From Burkholderia anthina (GTDB lineage Bacteria; Pseudomonadota; Gammaproteobacteria; Burkholderiales; Burkholderiaceae): DNA of 64,000 nt. Position numbers and translations under genes: made by a program. The notes below the pieces were generated by a model. That model ran no database searches, was not told the origin of the DNA, and saw only the letters and a list, made by a program, of their open reading frames with translations. The stretch is from assembly GCF_001547525.1 (NCBI RefSeq), contig NZ_CM003769.1:186001-250000 (forward strand), read 5' to 3'. Below, in pieces: positions 1 to 8,608 of the stretch; the stretch's first letter is position 1; every line of letters begins with the position of its first letter.

Positions 1-1
1 C

Positions 2-184
2 CAGGAGATCCTGCGCCACAAGCTCGAAGCCGCGCAGGCGCTGCTTGCCGGCCGGCAGGCGTCGAGCGCCGAAGTCGCGATCCGTTGCGGTTTCACGTCG
101 CTGCAATACATGTACGCGGTGTTCCGGCGGGAACTCGGCTGCACGCCGCGCGAATATCAGGAACGCGCGGCCGCCACGAACTGA
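2..184 (+). CDS. AraC/XylR-type regulator, C-terminal fragment
   Basis: Only the last 60 codons are in the window; the gene begins upstream. The visible part is the end of an AraC-family DNA-binding domain: the second helix-turn-helix is recognisable in SSAEVAIRCGFTSLQYMY, followed by the family-typical FRRELGCTPREYQ near the stop. This end usually contacts the -35 side of target promoters. The next gene, galM, starts 26 bp downstream on the same strand, so the regulator probably controls or shares a transcript with sugar catabolism genes (inference). XylR-type regulators of pentose operons often end this way, but the ligand domain is outside the window and the effector cannot be told. Confidence 0.85.
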   Translation, partial: QEILRHKLEAAQALLAGRQASSAEVAIRCGFTSLQYMYAVFRRELGCTPREYQERAAATN

Positions 185-210
185 CGCCGCCGCCCACCCG
201 ACCTCCACTC

Positions 211-1299
211 ATGCATATCGATACCGATTCCTCATACCTGACGCCCGGCGTCGCACGCGTGCACGCCGAGCCGTGGGGCACGTTGCCCGACGGCGAGCCG
301 GTGCGGCGCTATACGCTGCGCAATGCGCATGGAATGCGCGTCGTCGTCAGCGATCTCGGCGCGACCGTCGTGTCGTGGCTCGCGCCCGACCGCACGGGGC
401 GCTTGGCCGATATCGTGCTCGCGCACGACACGCCGGCCGAATACCTCGGATCCGGCGCCTATCTCGGCGCCACGGTCGGCCGCTGGGCGAACCGGATCGC
501 CGGCGCGCGCTTCACGCTCGACGGCGTCGACTACCTGCTCGACCGCAACGAGAACGGCAACCTGCTGCACGGCGGCGCGAACGGCTTTCATCGCGCGCGG
601 TGGGACGTGCTCGACGATGGCGGCGGGCTCACGCTGCGGCTCGATTCGCCGGAAGGCGACGCGGGCTTCCCCGGCAACGTGAGCGTGCAGGTGCGCTACA
701 CGCTCGACGACGACGGCACGCTGACGATCGACTACACGGGGTGGACCGACGCGCCGACGCCGCTGAACCTGACGAATCACAGCTACTTCAACCTGAACGG
801 GCGCGCGGGCAGCGACGTGCGCGGCCATCTGCTGCACATCGACGCCGACGCGTTCCTCGAAGTGGACGACGCGCTGATCCCGACCGGCACGGCCGACGTG
901 ACGGGCACGGCGTTCGATTTCCGGCAAAGCGCGCCGCTCGGCGCGCGCCTCGACTGGCCGCATGCGCAACTGGCGCGGGCGCGCGGCTTCGATCACTGCT
1001 ACGTCGTCGGCAACGGCGCGCGCGAAGTCCGGCCCGTCGCGCGAATCTACGATCCGGAAAGCGGCCGCGAGCTGACCGTATCGACCGATCAGCGCGGCCT
1101 GCAGCTCTATACGGGCAATTATCTCGACGGCCTGCGCGTGAGCGGCGGCACGCCGTGCGTGCGGCACGCGGCGCTGTGCGTCGAGGCGGGCGGCTTCCCG
1201 AATCAGGTCAACATGGACGGCCTGCGCGACGACGTGATCGTTCATCCGGGCGACGTGTATCGACAGACCACGCGGTATCGGGTGGGGGTGCATGCATAG
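211..1299 (+). CDS. galM: aldose 1-epimerase (galactose mutarotase)
   Basis: The product of 362 residues has normal length for GalM, which interconverts alpha and beta anomers of galactose, glucose or arabinose in the cytoplasm. Family landmarks are in order: GRWANRIAGARF at 90-101, the catalytic His in NLTNHSYFNL (H190), and the catalytic Glu in LCVEAGGFPN (E325). I chose the ATG at 211 because the protein then begins just before the first strand; earlier in-frame starts lie inside the preceding regulator gene. It follows that regulator by 26 bp, so the two may be co-transcribed. It could serve the galactan pathway encoded 37 kb away, or an upstream pentose/galactose operon (inference). Confidence 0.93.
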   Translation: MHIDTDSSYLTPGVARVHAEPWGTLPDGEPVRRYTLRNAHGMRVVVSDLGATVVSWLAPDRTGRLADIVLAHDTPAEYLGSGAYLGATVGRWANRIAGARFTLDGVDYLLDRNENGNLLHGGANGFHRARWDVLDDGGGLTLRLDSPEGDAGFPGNVSVQVRYTLDDDGTLTIDYTGWTDAPTPLNLTNHSYFNLNGRAGSDVRGHLLHIDADAFLEVDDALIPTGTADVTGTAFDFRQSAPLGARLDWPHAQLARARGFDHCYVVGNGAREVRPVARIYDPESGRELTVSTDQRGLQLYTGNYLDGLRVSGGTPCVRHAALCVEAGGFPNQVNMDGLRDDVIVHPGDVYRQTTRYRVGVHA

Positions 1300-1474
1300 C
1301 GGGCGGGCTGCATCGCCGGCGCCCGGGTAGCGCCGTGCGAATTCCGGCCGACCGCGATGCCGTGCCGCCTCGCGTGACATTGCGACGGCAGGAAAATGCT
1401 TTCTACGATTCGTTGGTTTGAGCGGCGCGGCGCAGCCCGTAGCATGGGCGCGTCACCCATCCTCCAGCATCGGA

Positions 1475-2434
1475 ATGTCCGCGCAAACAGACAAGGTCGT
1501 CCATTGGCTGCTGTCCAGCCTGGAGCCGAAAAGCCAGCTTTTCCACGTCGGCCAGTATTGCGGCGACTGGCAGGCGTCCACCGCCGGCCGTGCGAAGGCG
1601 AGCTTCCACATCCTCCTGCATGGATCGGCATGGCTTCACTTCGCCGACGGGCGGGACAGCATTCCGGTTGCCGCCGGTGAAGCCGTCTTTCTGTTGCGCG
1701 ACGTGCCGCACGGGCTGTCGCCGAGCCCGGTCAACCCGCAGGCCTGCGCGGTCGCGGGCAGCCACCCGCTCGAGCGGCGCGGGTCGATGCAGCCGCTCGA
1801 CGCGTCGGTCGACGGCAGCGTCGGCCTTGCCTGCGGTTTCATCGAATTCCACTCTACCGTGTCGCGCGCGATCGTGTCGCTCTTCCCCGAGTACCTGATC
1901 GTGCGGCGCGGCGACGACGCCTATCGCGGCATCCACGGGCTGTTCGAGCTGATTCGCGCCGAAGGCCGTCACGGCGTCGACGCGCCGTCCCCGCTGATCG
2001 ACAAGCTGGTCGAACTGCTGCTGTTCTATGCGGTACGGGACGCCGCCGGGCACGATACCGTCGCCAGCGGGCTCGCGTCGCTGATGCAGCGGACCGGCTT
2101 CGGCACGCTCGTCGCCGCGATCATCGACGCGCCCGCCGACGCGTGGACCACCGACTCGATGGCCGCGTTCGCGAACATGTCCCGCACCGCGTTCTGCAAG
2201 CACTTCAGCGAAGCGTCCGGCCATCCGCCGATGCAGTTCGTCACGCTGGTGCGGATGCGGCTCGCGGCGGACCTGCTGGAACAGGGCCTGCCGATTTCGC
2301 GTGCGGGCGAACTCGTCGGCTATCAGTCGGAGTCGGCCTTTGCGCATGCGTTCAAGCGCACGATGGGCATGCAGCCCGGCGCGTGGCGGCGCGGGCGCGA
2401 CGACGCGTCGCAATCGGCGGCGCGCCTGCACTAG
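1475..2434 (+). CDS. AraC-family transcriptional regulator with cupin sensor domain
   Basis: The protein has 319 residues. The N-terminal half (about 1-170) looks like the AraC-type cupin of the cupin_6 class: SFHILLHGSAWLHF, then a VAAGEAVFLLRDVPHGL turn. The C-terminal 100 residues carry two helix-turn-helix units, TDSMAAFANMSRTAFCKHF and PISRAGELVGYQSESAFAHAF, followed by the usual GMQPGAWRR end. The ATG at 1475 is preferred over the one at 1418, which would add 19 low-quality residues; the cupin fold begins soon after 1475. It stands alone between galM and an AhpD-like gene. Regulators of this class often act on a neighbouring redox gene, so the AhpD-like gene 126 bp downstream is the natural target (inference). 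Confidence 0.87.
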   Translation: MSAQTDKVVHWLLSSLEPKSQLFHVGQYCGDWQASTAGRAKASFHILLHGSAWLHFADGRDSIPVAAGEAVFLLRDVPHGLSPSPVNPQACAVAGSHPLERRGSMQPLDASVDGSVGLACGFIEFHSTVSRAIVSLFPEYLIVRRGDDAYRGIHGLFELIRAEGRHGVDAPSPLIDKLVELLLFYAVRDAAGHDTVASGLASLMQRTGFGTLVAAIIDAPADAWTTDSMAAFANMSRTAFCKHFSEASGHPPMQFVTLVRMRLAADLLEQGLPISRAGELVGYQSESAFAHAFKRTMGMQPGAWRRGRDDASQSAARLH

Positions 2435-2560
2435 CCGACGGGCCGGCGCGCCGTCGAAACGCACGACGCGGGACGAACGCACAGGAATCGCGGATGTTCG
2501 CGCATTGTCCGGCGACGGCGCCGCCTCGACAATGATCGCACTGCCCCTCCGGAGAATCCT

Positions 2561-3127
2561 GTGAGTCGCCTGCCCTTGCCTACCGTCGAAACCGCGCCCG
2601 CACCCAGCCAGCCTTTCCTGGAAAAATCGCAGCGCGCGAACGGTTTCCTGCCGAACCTCGTGCGCTCGCTCGCGAATGCGCCGGTCGCGCTCGAAACCTA
2701 TCTGACCGTCGCGGAGATCAACAGCCGCGCGGGCCTCACGTTCGCCGAGCGCGAAGCCGTGCAGATCACCGCGGCCGCCGTCCACGGCTGTGCGTTCTGC
2801 GTGGCCGGACACACCGCCGCCGCGCTGAAGAAAGCCCATGTCGATCGCGCCGACGTCGACGCACTGCGCGACGGCGAGCCGGTTGCCGATCCGCGGCTCG
2901 ACGCGGTCGCGGCCTTCACGCGCGCCGTGATCGCGACGCGCGGCGGCGTGACCGACGACGCGCTCGACGCATTCCGGGCCGCCGGCTTCACCGAAGCGAA
3001 CGCGCTCGAAGTGGTGCTGGGCGTGAGCCTCGCGACGCTGTGCAACTTCGCGAACAACCTGGCGCGCAACGAACTCAACCCCGAACTGGCCGCATACCGA
3101 TGGAAACCCCGGACACAGGCCGCCTGA
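2561..3127 (+). CDS. carboxymuconolactone decarboxylase/AhpD-like protein
   Basis: The product of 188 residues is a helical AhpD-like protein. It shows the family core: a Glu-rich helix (FAEREAVQ, 62-68) followed by HGCAFCVAGHT, with redox cysteines C77 and C80 and the conserved His H84. AhpD-type proteins with CxxC plus His act as thiol peroxidase or disulfide reductants, so a peroxidatic role is more likely than lactone decarboxylation. The GTG at 2561 is the chosen start because GGAG lies 7-8 bases upstream. The last 28 bases overlap the next gene, so the two are probably translationally coupled. Pairing with a flavoprotein suggests it removes peroxide from that oxidase or monooxygenase (inference). 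Confidence 0.88.
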   Translation: MSRLPLPTVETAPAPSQPFLEKSQRANGFLPNLVRSLANAPVALETYLTVAEINSRAGLTFAEREAVQITAAAVHGCAFCVAGHTAAALKKAHVDRADVDALRDGEPVADPRLDAVAAFTRAVIATRGGVTDDALDAFRAAGFTEANALEVVLGVSLATLCNFANNLARNELNPELAAYRWKPRTQAA

Positions 3128-4215
3128 CGGCGCCCGCACTCGACGCGTCGCTCGCCGACTGGCTCGACGCGAACGCCACGCAGCTCGACACGAGCGCCGC
3201 GCTGAAGGCGGACGTCGTGCCGCGTCTCGCGGCGGCCGGCCTGTTCCGGACCGGCGTGCCGGCGAGCCTCGGCGGCGCGGGCGGGACGACCACGGACGCC
3301 ATCGCGGGCATCGCGGCGGTGGCCGAACGTTCGCTGACCGCGGCCTTCGTGCTGTGGGGCCAGCGCAGCTTCATCGAATACCTGCTGCAAAGCCCGAACG
3401 CCGCGCTGCGCGAGCGCTGGCTGCCGGCGCTGCTCGACGGCCGTTGCGCGGGCGCGAGCGGCCTGTCGAACGCGATGAAGTATCTGTCCGGCATCGAGTC
3501 GCTTCAGATCGACGCGACGCCGCACGCGGAAAGCGCCGACGACTGGCGGCTGACGGGCAGGATGGCGTGGGTGACGAACCTGCGCACGGAACGGTTCGTC
3601 GTGGCGGCCGCGGTTGCGTTCGGCGATGGCAGGCCGTCCGCGATCGTCGCGATCCCCGATGACGCGCCCGGCCTGACGCGCAGCACGGATCTCGACCTGA
3701 TCGCGCTGCGCGGCAGCAACACCGCCGCGCTGCATCTCGACGACGTGCCGAGCGACACCGCGTGGCTGATCCATCCGGATGCGCAAACGTTCCTGCCCGC
3801 GGTGCGACCGGCCTTCCTCGGCTTGCAGTGCGGGCTGTCGATCGGGCTCGCGCGGCGCGCGCTGGCCGAAGCGCGGCGCGCGGCCGAGACGACGCGCGGC
3901 ATTCTCGGCCCCGAAGTCGAATCCTGCGCGGCCGGACTGGCCGCCGCATGCGCGCAACTGTCGTCCGGCATCGCCGACGGCAGCCTGCGCCTGCACCCGA
4001 ACCGCCTGTTCGAGCTGCGCATCGCGCTCGCGACGCACGTGGCCACGGCCGCGAACCTCGAACTCGAGGCGAGCGGCGGCCGCGGCTATCTGCGCGATGC
4101 GGGGCTCGGGTTCGAGCGACGCTGGCGCGAAGCGGCGTTCATTCCGATCGTCACGCCGAGCGTCGTGCAACTGAAGGCGCAACTCGCCGCGCGGACGCGG
4201 AGCATCGCCGCATGA
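3100..4215 (+). CDS. acyl-CoA dehydrogenase-like flavoprotein
   Basis: The protein has 371 residues, close to acyl-CoA dehydrogenase size. The N-terminal helical part has the family pattern PRLAAAGLFRTGVPASLGGAG (about 35-55), a middle beta region with LTGRMAWVTN, and a C-terminal helical bundle with SGGRGYLRDAGLGFERRWREA. The start is the ATG at 3100, inside the end of the AhpD-like gene; upstream in-frame starts would enlarge the overlap. The stop overlaps the ATG of the ABC ATPase in an ATGA. Similar proteins in organosulfur clusters (SfnB/DszC group) are reduced-flavin oxygenases rather than fatty acid enzymes. An oxygenase acting on the substrate of the following transporter is the best guess (inference). 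Confidence 0.85.
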   Translation: METPDTGRLTAPALDASLADWLDANATQLDTSAALKADVVPRLAAAGLFRTGVPASLGGAGGTTTDAIAGIAAVAERSLTAAFVLWGQRSFIEYLLQSPNAALRERWLPALLDGRCAGASGLSNAMKYLSGIESLQIDATPHAESADDWRLTGRMAWVTNLRTERFVVAAAVAFGDGRPSAIVAIPDDAPGLTRSTDLDLIALRGSNTAALHLDDVPSDTAWLIHPDAQTFLPAVRPAFLGLQCGLSIGLARRALAEARRAAETTRGILGPEVESCAAGLAAACAQLSSGIADGSLRLHPNRLFELRIALATHVATAANLELEASGGRGYLRDAGLGFERRWREAAFIPIVTPSVVQLKAQLAARTRSIAA

Positions 4216-5006
4216 CGCCGCCGCTGCTGGACGCGCGCCATCTGACGCTCGGCTACGGCGGCGAGCGGCGCACTCCCGTGCTTGCCGATGTGTCGCTGTC
4301 GGTCGATCGCGGCGAAATCGTCGCGCTGATCGGCCCGAGCGGGACCGGCAAGTCGAGCCTGCTGCGCGCACTGGCCGGGCTGGAGCAACCGCAATCCGGC
4401 ACCGTGTCGCTCGACGGCACGACGCTGCGGGGCCCGCACCCGCGGATCGCGATCGCGTTTCAGGACCCGTGCCTGCTGCCGTGGCTGTCGACCGAAAAGA
4501 ACGTCGCGTTCGGCCTCGCCTTCGCGCATCAGGCTCGGCTCACGCGCGATCAGCAACGTGAGCGCGTCCGCGCGGCGCTGCGCGCGGTCGGGCTCGAAGC
4601 CGCCGCGTCGCTGCGCCCGGCCCAGCTCTCCGGCGGGATGGCGCAGCGCGCGGCGCTGGCGCGTGCACTCGCGCGTCAGCCGCACGCGCTGCTGCTCGAC
4701 GAACCGTTCTCGGCGCTCGACGAAGTCACGCGCGCCGCGATGCAGCAGTTGCTGGTGAACATCGTGTCGACGACACGCTGCGCGACCGTGCTCGTGACCC
4801 ACGACATCGACGAAGCGCTGCTCGTGGCCGATCGCATCGTGCTGCTCGGCACGCAAGGGCGCTTCATCGACGCGTGGCGGGTCGATTTCCCGCATCCGCG
4901 CGACGCATTCGTCAGCGAACTCGGCACGATGCGCATCGACATCCTGAAGGCGTTGCAGGCCGGCATGAAGCGCCCGCACGCGTCCGAACTTCATTCCCTG
5001 AACTGA
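4212..5006 (+). CDS. sulfonate/nitrate/taurine-type ABC transporter ATPase (SsuB-like)
   Basis: A cytoplasmic ABC ATPase of 264 residues. Walker A is GPSGTGKS (41-48), the Q-loop AFQDPCLLPWLS (82-93), the signature LSGGMAQR (139-146), Walker B LLLDEP (160-165) and the H-loop His in VLVTHDIDEA. The CLLPW Q-loop and GGMAQR signature are typical of the SsuB/TauB/NrtD group. It begins in an ATGA overlap with the flavoprotein gene and is followed by a binding protein and permease, giving one transport unit. This is the first of two such systems in the window; it differs in gene order from the ssuA-C-B set at 13.2 kb, so it is not a recent tandem copy. Confidence 0.93.
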   Translation: MTPPLLDARHLTLGYGGERRTPVLADVSLSVDRGEIVALIGPSGTGKSSLLRALAGLEQPQSGTVSLDGTTLRGPHPRIAIAFQDPCLLPWLSTEKNVAFGLAFAHQARLTRDQQRERVRAALRAVGLEAAASLRPAQLSGGMAQRAALARALARQPHALLLDEPFSALDEVTRAAMQQLLVNIVSTTRCATVLVTHDIDEALLVADRIVLLGTQGRFIDAWRVDFPHPRDAFVSELGTMRIDILKALQAGMKRPHASELHSLN

Positions 5007-5026
5007 CTGACCTGACCCGCCTATCC

Positions 5027-6217
5027 ATGTGCCAGATTCCGATGTCGCGCCGCGAATGGCTGAAGCTCGCGGCCCTGTTCACCGCGACGGGCGCCGCTCC
5101 GTTGCTTTCGATGGCGAACGCGCACGCCGCGGCCGAACCGGATGCGCCGGTCCGGATCGGCTATCTGCCGATCACCGACGCGGCCCCGTTGCTGGTGGCC
5201 CACAACAACGGCTATTTCGCGTCCGAAGGCCTGACCGTCGAGCAACCGAAGCTGCTGCGCAGTTGGGCGCAGCTCGTCGAGGCATTCCTGTCGGGCCAGG
5301 TCAACGTCGTGCACCTGCTGTCGCCGATGACGCTTTGGGCGCGCTACGGCAGCCGCGCACCGGCGAAGGTGGTCGCCTGGAACCACGTGAACGGCTCCGG
5401 GCTCACGGTCGCGCCCGACATCGATTCGCTGCGCGATCTTGGCGGCAAGACCGTCGCGATTCCGTTCTGGTACTCGATTCACAACGTCGTGCTGCAGGAC
5501 CTGCTGCGTCAGCAAGGGCTCGTGCCCGTGCTCAAGCGGCGCGGCACGCCCGCGGCGAACGAGGTCAACCTCGTCGTGATGGCCCCGTCGGACATGCTGC
5601 CCGCGCTCGCCGCGCGCCAGATCGCCGGGTATATCGTCGCGGAGCCGTTCAACGCGACCGCGGAACTGATGAAGATCGGCAAGATCCTGCGCTTCACCGG
5701 CGATGTCTGGAAGAACCATGCATGCTGCGTCGTGTTCATGCACGAGCACGATCTGACGCAGCGCCCCGCGTGGTCGCAAAAGGTCGTCAACGCGATCGTG
5801 AAGGCGCAGCTGTGGGCGCGCACGCATCCGCAGGAAACCGCGCAGTTGCTGTCGAAGGACGGCACGCACCGCTATTCGCCGCATACGCTCGCGTCGCTCG
5901 ACCGCGTGCTCGTGCCGTCGGCGTCGCTGGCCGACACCTATCGCGCGAGCGGCGCGATCCGCCATGCCGACTGGCACGCAAAGCGGATCGACTTCCAGCC
6001 GTATCCGTTCCCGAGCTATACCGAGGCGCTGGTTCAACGGCTGAAGCGCACGGTGGTCGACGGCGACGGCGCCTTCCTCGCGTCGCTGGACCCGGCGTTC
6101 GCGGCCCGCGATCTCGTCGACGACCGGTTCGTGCGCAAGAGCATCGACGCGGTCGGCGGGCTGAGCGCGTTCGGTCAATCGGGCGCGTTCCAGCGCGAGG
6201 AGATCATCGTTGTCTGA
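5027..6217 (+). CDS. ABC transporter substrate-binding protein, Tat-type signal (SsuA-like)
   Basis: The protein of 396 residues binds the substrate of the 4.2-7.0 kb transporter in the periplasm. The N-terminus has a twin-arginine signal: SRREWLKLAALF, a hydrophobic stretch, and an AHAAA cleavage region near residue 35. The mature part begins VRIGYLPITDAAPLLVAHN and continues with GLTVE and SLRDLGGKTVAIPFW, as in NMT1/SsuA-type proteins. Either ATG (5027 or 5042) is possible; the second lies right before the RR motif. Tat export is less common for this family than Sec and suggests a protein that folds before export (inference). The end overlaps the permease start by 8 bp. Confidence 0.9.
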   Translation: MCQIPMSRREWLKLAALFTATGAAPLLSMANAHAAAEPDAPVRIGYLPITDAAPLLVAHNNGYFASEGLTVEQPKLLRSWAQLVEAFLSGQVNVVHLLSPMTLWARYGSRAPAKVVAWNHVNGSGLTVAPDIDSLRDLGGKTVAIPFWYSIHNVVLQDLLRQQGLVPVLKRRGTPAANEVNLVVMAPSDMLPALAARQIAGYIVAEPFNATAELMKIGKILRFTGDVWKNHACCVVFMHEHDLTQRPAWSQKVVNAIVKAQLWARTHPQETAQLLSKDGTHRYSPHTLASLDRVLVPSASLADTYRASGAIRHADWHAKRIDFQPYPFPSYTEALVQRLKRTVVDGDGAFLASLDPAFAARDLVDDRFVRKSIDAVGGLSAFGQSGAFQREEIIVV

Positions 6218-7037
6218 TGCGCTCGCCTCCCGCCGTTCGTCCGCACCCGACACGCGCCGGGCCGGCGGCTCCCGCTACCCGGCACGCGCGGCCGCGCGAT
6301 GGCTCGGCGTGGCCGGGCTCGTCGCGACGATCGTCCTCTGGTGGGCCGCGATCCACGCGTTGACCGAGCCCGGCTCGCTCGGCCGGCAGTTCGCGCCGGA
6401 CAGCGCGCTCGCCAGCCTGCGGTCGCTGTGCGCGGACGATCATCTGCTCGAACACGCGCTCGTCAGCCTGCGACGCATCGGCGTCGGGCTCGGCGCGGCG
6501 CTGCTGGCCGGCGTCCCGCTCGGGCTGTTGCTCGGCCGCGTGCGATGGGTCGAGCGGATGCTGTCGCCGACGTTCCAGTTTCTGCGCATGGTGTCGCCGC
6601 TGTCGTGGATGCCGCTCGCGGTCATGTCGTTCGGCATCGGCGATCGCGCGATCTACTTCCTGCTCGGGTTCGCCGCGCTGTGGCCGGTGCTGATGAGCAC
6701 GGCGGCCGGCGTCGCGCAGATCGACCGGCGCTGGCTGCAGCTCGGCGCAAGCCTCGCGGCCACCCGCCGCGAACTGCTGGTGCATATCGTGCTGCCCGCC
6801 ATCGCGGGGCCGCTGCTCAACGGCATCCGGCTCGCGATCGGCATCCTGTGGATCGTGCTGGTGCCGGCCGAGATGCTCGGCGTCAACGCGGGCCTCGGCT
6901 ACCTGATTCTCGATACGCGCGACCGGCTCGCGTATGCGGAACTGACCGCGGTGATCGTCGTGATCGGCACACTGGGCTTCACGCTCGACGGCATCGCGCG
7001 GGGGTTGACCCGCGCGCTGCTGGCGTCCGACCGCTAA
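6210..7037 (+). CDS. ABC transporter permease (SsuC-like), TTG start
   Basis: An inner-membrane permease of 275 residues with about six hydrophobic segments, starting with ARWLGVAGLVATIVLWWA. The EAA-type loop that contacts the ATPase is present as QLGASLAATRRELLVHIVLPA (about 175-195). The start codon is TTG at 6210: it has a strong GAGGAG ribosome-binding site 7-8 bases upstream and overlaps the binding-protein stop, implying translational coupling. No ATG gives a comparable fit. It completes the CMD-flavoprotein-ATPase-binding protein-permease operon. The next gene on the other strand (sfnB) ends 42 bp away. Confidence 0.91.
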   Translation: MSDALASRRSSAPDTRRAGGSRYPARAAARWLGVAGLVATIVLWWAAIHALTEPGSLGRQFAPDSALASLRSLCADDHLLEHALVSLRRIGVGLGAALLAGVPLGLLLGRVRWVERMLSPTFQFLRMVSPLSWMPLAVMSFGIGDRAIYFLLGFAALWPVLMSTAAGVAQIDRRWLQLGASLAATRRELLVHIVLPAIAGPLLNGIRLAIGILWIVLVPAEMLGVNAGLGYLILDTRDRLAYAELTAVIVVIGTLGFTLDGIARGLTRALLASDR

Positions 7038-7079
7038 CGCGATGCGCGGCGGCCGGACGAGCCGCTTGCCGCCCGCGTG

Positions 7080-8318
7080 TCAATTCCACGCATGGCGCGC
7101 CGGGCGTGCGCCGTTCAGATAGTAGTTGCCGACCAGGTGATATTTCCAGCGCACCGGATCGTGCAGCGTGTGCGTGCGCGCGTTGCGCCAATGGCGGTCG
7201 AGGTTGTGCTCGGCAAGCGTCGATTGCGTGCCGGCCAGCTCGAACAGCTTCTCGCCCGCGAGCAGCGCGACCTCGGTCGTCAGCACCTTCGCTTCGCCCA
7301 CCGCCACCGACGCCCGCGCGACGTCGTCCTCGGTCACGTCGCCCTTTGCCGTGATCTCGTCGAGCGTGCGCGCCGCGCGTTCGAGCAACGCGTCGGCCGC
7401 ATGCAGCTGGATGTGCAGGCGGCCGATTTCGCGAATCGTCAGCGGGTCGTCCGCGGCCCGCTCGACGCCGCTGTCGACCCACGGCCGCGCGCGGGTCCGC
7501 ACGAACGCGAGCGTATCGTCGATGGCCGCCTTCGCGATACCCGCGTCGATCGCCGCCTGGATGATCTGCGACAGCGGGCCGTTGAGCGTCGGCACGTCCG
7601 ACACGCGCTGCGCAGGCAGCACGTGCGACGCCGGCACGCGCACCGCGTCGAGCACGACCGTGCCGCTCGCGGTCGTGCGCTGGCCGAAGCCCGACCAGTC
7701 GTCGATCACGGTCAACCCGGGCGTCGGCTGCGGCACGTACGCAAGCCATGCCTGCCGCGCGTCGTCGAGCCCGAGCACCGGCACGTAGTGCGCGAACAGC
7801 GCCCCGGTCGAGTAGAACTTGGTGCCGTCGACGACATAGTCGTCGCCGTCGCGGCGCACGCGCGTCTTCAGGTCGAGCACGTGCTTCGTGCCCTTCTCCG
7901 AGAAGCCGTTGCCGAACCGCTTGCCGCTCAGCACTTCGGCGAAGAAATGACGCTTCTGCGCGTCGGTGCCGACGAGCGCGATCACGTCGACGAGCCCGAA
8001 GTGATTCTGCGGAAGCTGCCCGAGCGACGCATCGGCCGCGGCGACGATCTTGATCACCTCGGTGAGCGTCACATGCGATACGCCTGCGCCGCCGTATGCC
8101 TTCGGCACCGTGATCGCCCACAGCCCCGACTGCGAGAACCATTCGATTTCCTCGCGCGGCAGGCGGCGTTCGCGGTCGCGTTCGGCGGCCCCTTGCGCCA
8201 GACGTTGCGCCAGCGCATGCGCGACCTCGATCGCCTCCGCATCGTCGGCGATCACGCGGGCCGCCTGCGCTCGTGCATCGGCCGGCCGTTCCTGAATCGT
8301 CGCGCTCGTGTCTGACAT
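7080..8318 (-). CDS. sfnB: SfnB-family sulfur acquisition oxidoreductase
   Basis: The protein has 412 residues and belongs to the acyl-CoA-dehydrogenase fold. SfnB-type proteins take part in using dimethyl sulfone and other organosulfur compounds when sulfate is scarce. Features seen: an N-terminal helical domain with PKAYGGAGVSHV, the LPQNHFG motif, a beta domain with VVDGTKFYSTGALFAHYVPV and DDWSGFGQRTTASGTV, and a C-terminal HNLDRHWRNARTHTLHDPVRWKYH stretch typical of SfnB/DszC proteins. The start at 8318 has AGGAGAG just upstream; longer forms add residues with no homology. It is divergent from the flavoprotein gene at 8609, and the 290-bp spacer probably holds control sites for both. Confidence 0.93.
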   Translation of the reverse strand: MSDTSATIQERPADARAQAARVIADDAEAIEVAHALAQRLAQGAAERDRERRLPREEIEWFSQSGLWAITVPKAYGGAGVSHVTLTEVIKIVAAADASLGQLPQNHFGLVDVIALVGTDAQKRHFFAEVLSGKRFGNGFSEKGTKHVLDLKTRVRRDGDDYVVDGTKFYSTGALFAHYVPVLGLDDARQAWLAYVPQPTPGLTVIDDWSGFGQRTTASGTVVLDAVRVPASHVLPAQRVSDVPTLNGPLSQIIQAAIDAGIAKAAIDDTLAFVRTRARPWVDSGVERAADDPLTIREIGRLHIQLHAADALLERAARTLDEITAKGDVTEDDVARASVAVGEAKVLTTEVALLAGEKLFELAGTQSTLAEHNLDRHWRNARTHTLHDPVRWKYHLVGNYYLNGARPARHAWN

Positions 8319-8536
8319 CAGGCTCTCCTGTCGAATGGTGAAAGCGCTCAATCTAGCAGCGCCGCGCGGGCGGGAAAACCGAGCGATTCTCGAAACGATA
8401 TTCCTTTGGATAACAAACGATGCGCGAATGGCGAAGGCGATTGCGCGTTTTGACGTCGCAATCGATGCCGGAACGTCGATACGCGTCGCGCAGCGACGGT
8501 AATACGCAGCGACGATAACGATCCGAGAATCCGTTA

Positions 8537-8566
8537 TTGGAACGCCCGCGTCGCGCTTCCTATACT
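8537..8566 (+). promoter_or_regulatory. sigma-70-type promoter for the 8609 operon
   Basis: A -35 box TTGGAA (8537-8542) and a -10 box TATACT (8561-8566) are separated by 18 bp, 43 bp ahead of the ATG at 8609. The -10 matches the consensus at five of six positions. The rest of the 8319-8608 spacer is relatively AT-rich around 8390-8470 and may bind a sulfur regulator such as CysB/SsuR or SfnR, but I could not assign a site. Confidence 0.5.
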
Positions 8567-8608
8567 GGGCTCCCGGCGCAAACGGCCACGCCCTTCGAGG
8601 AAATCCGC

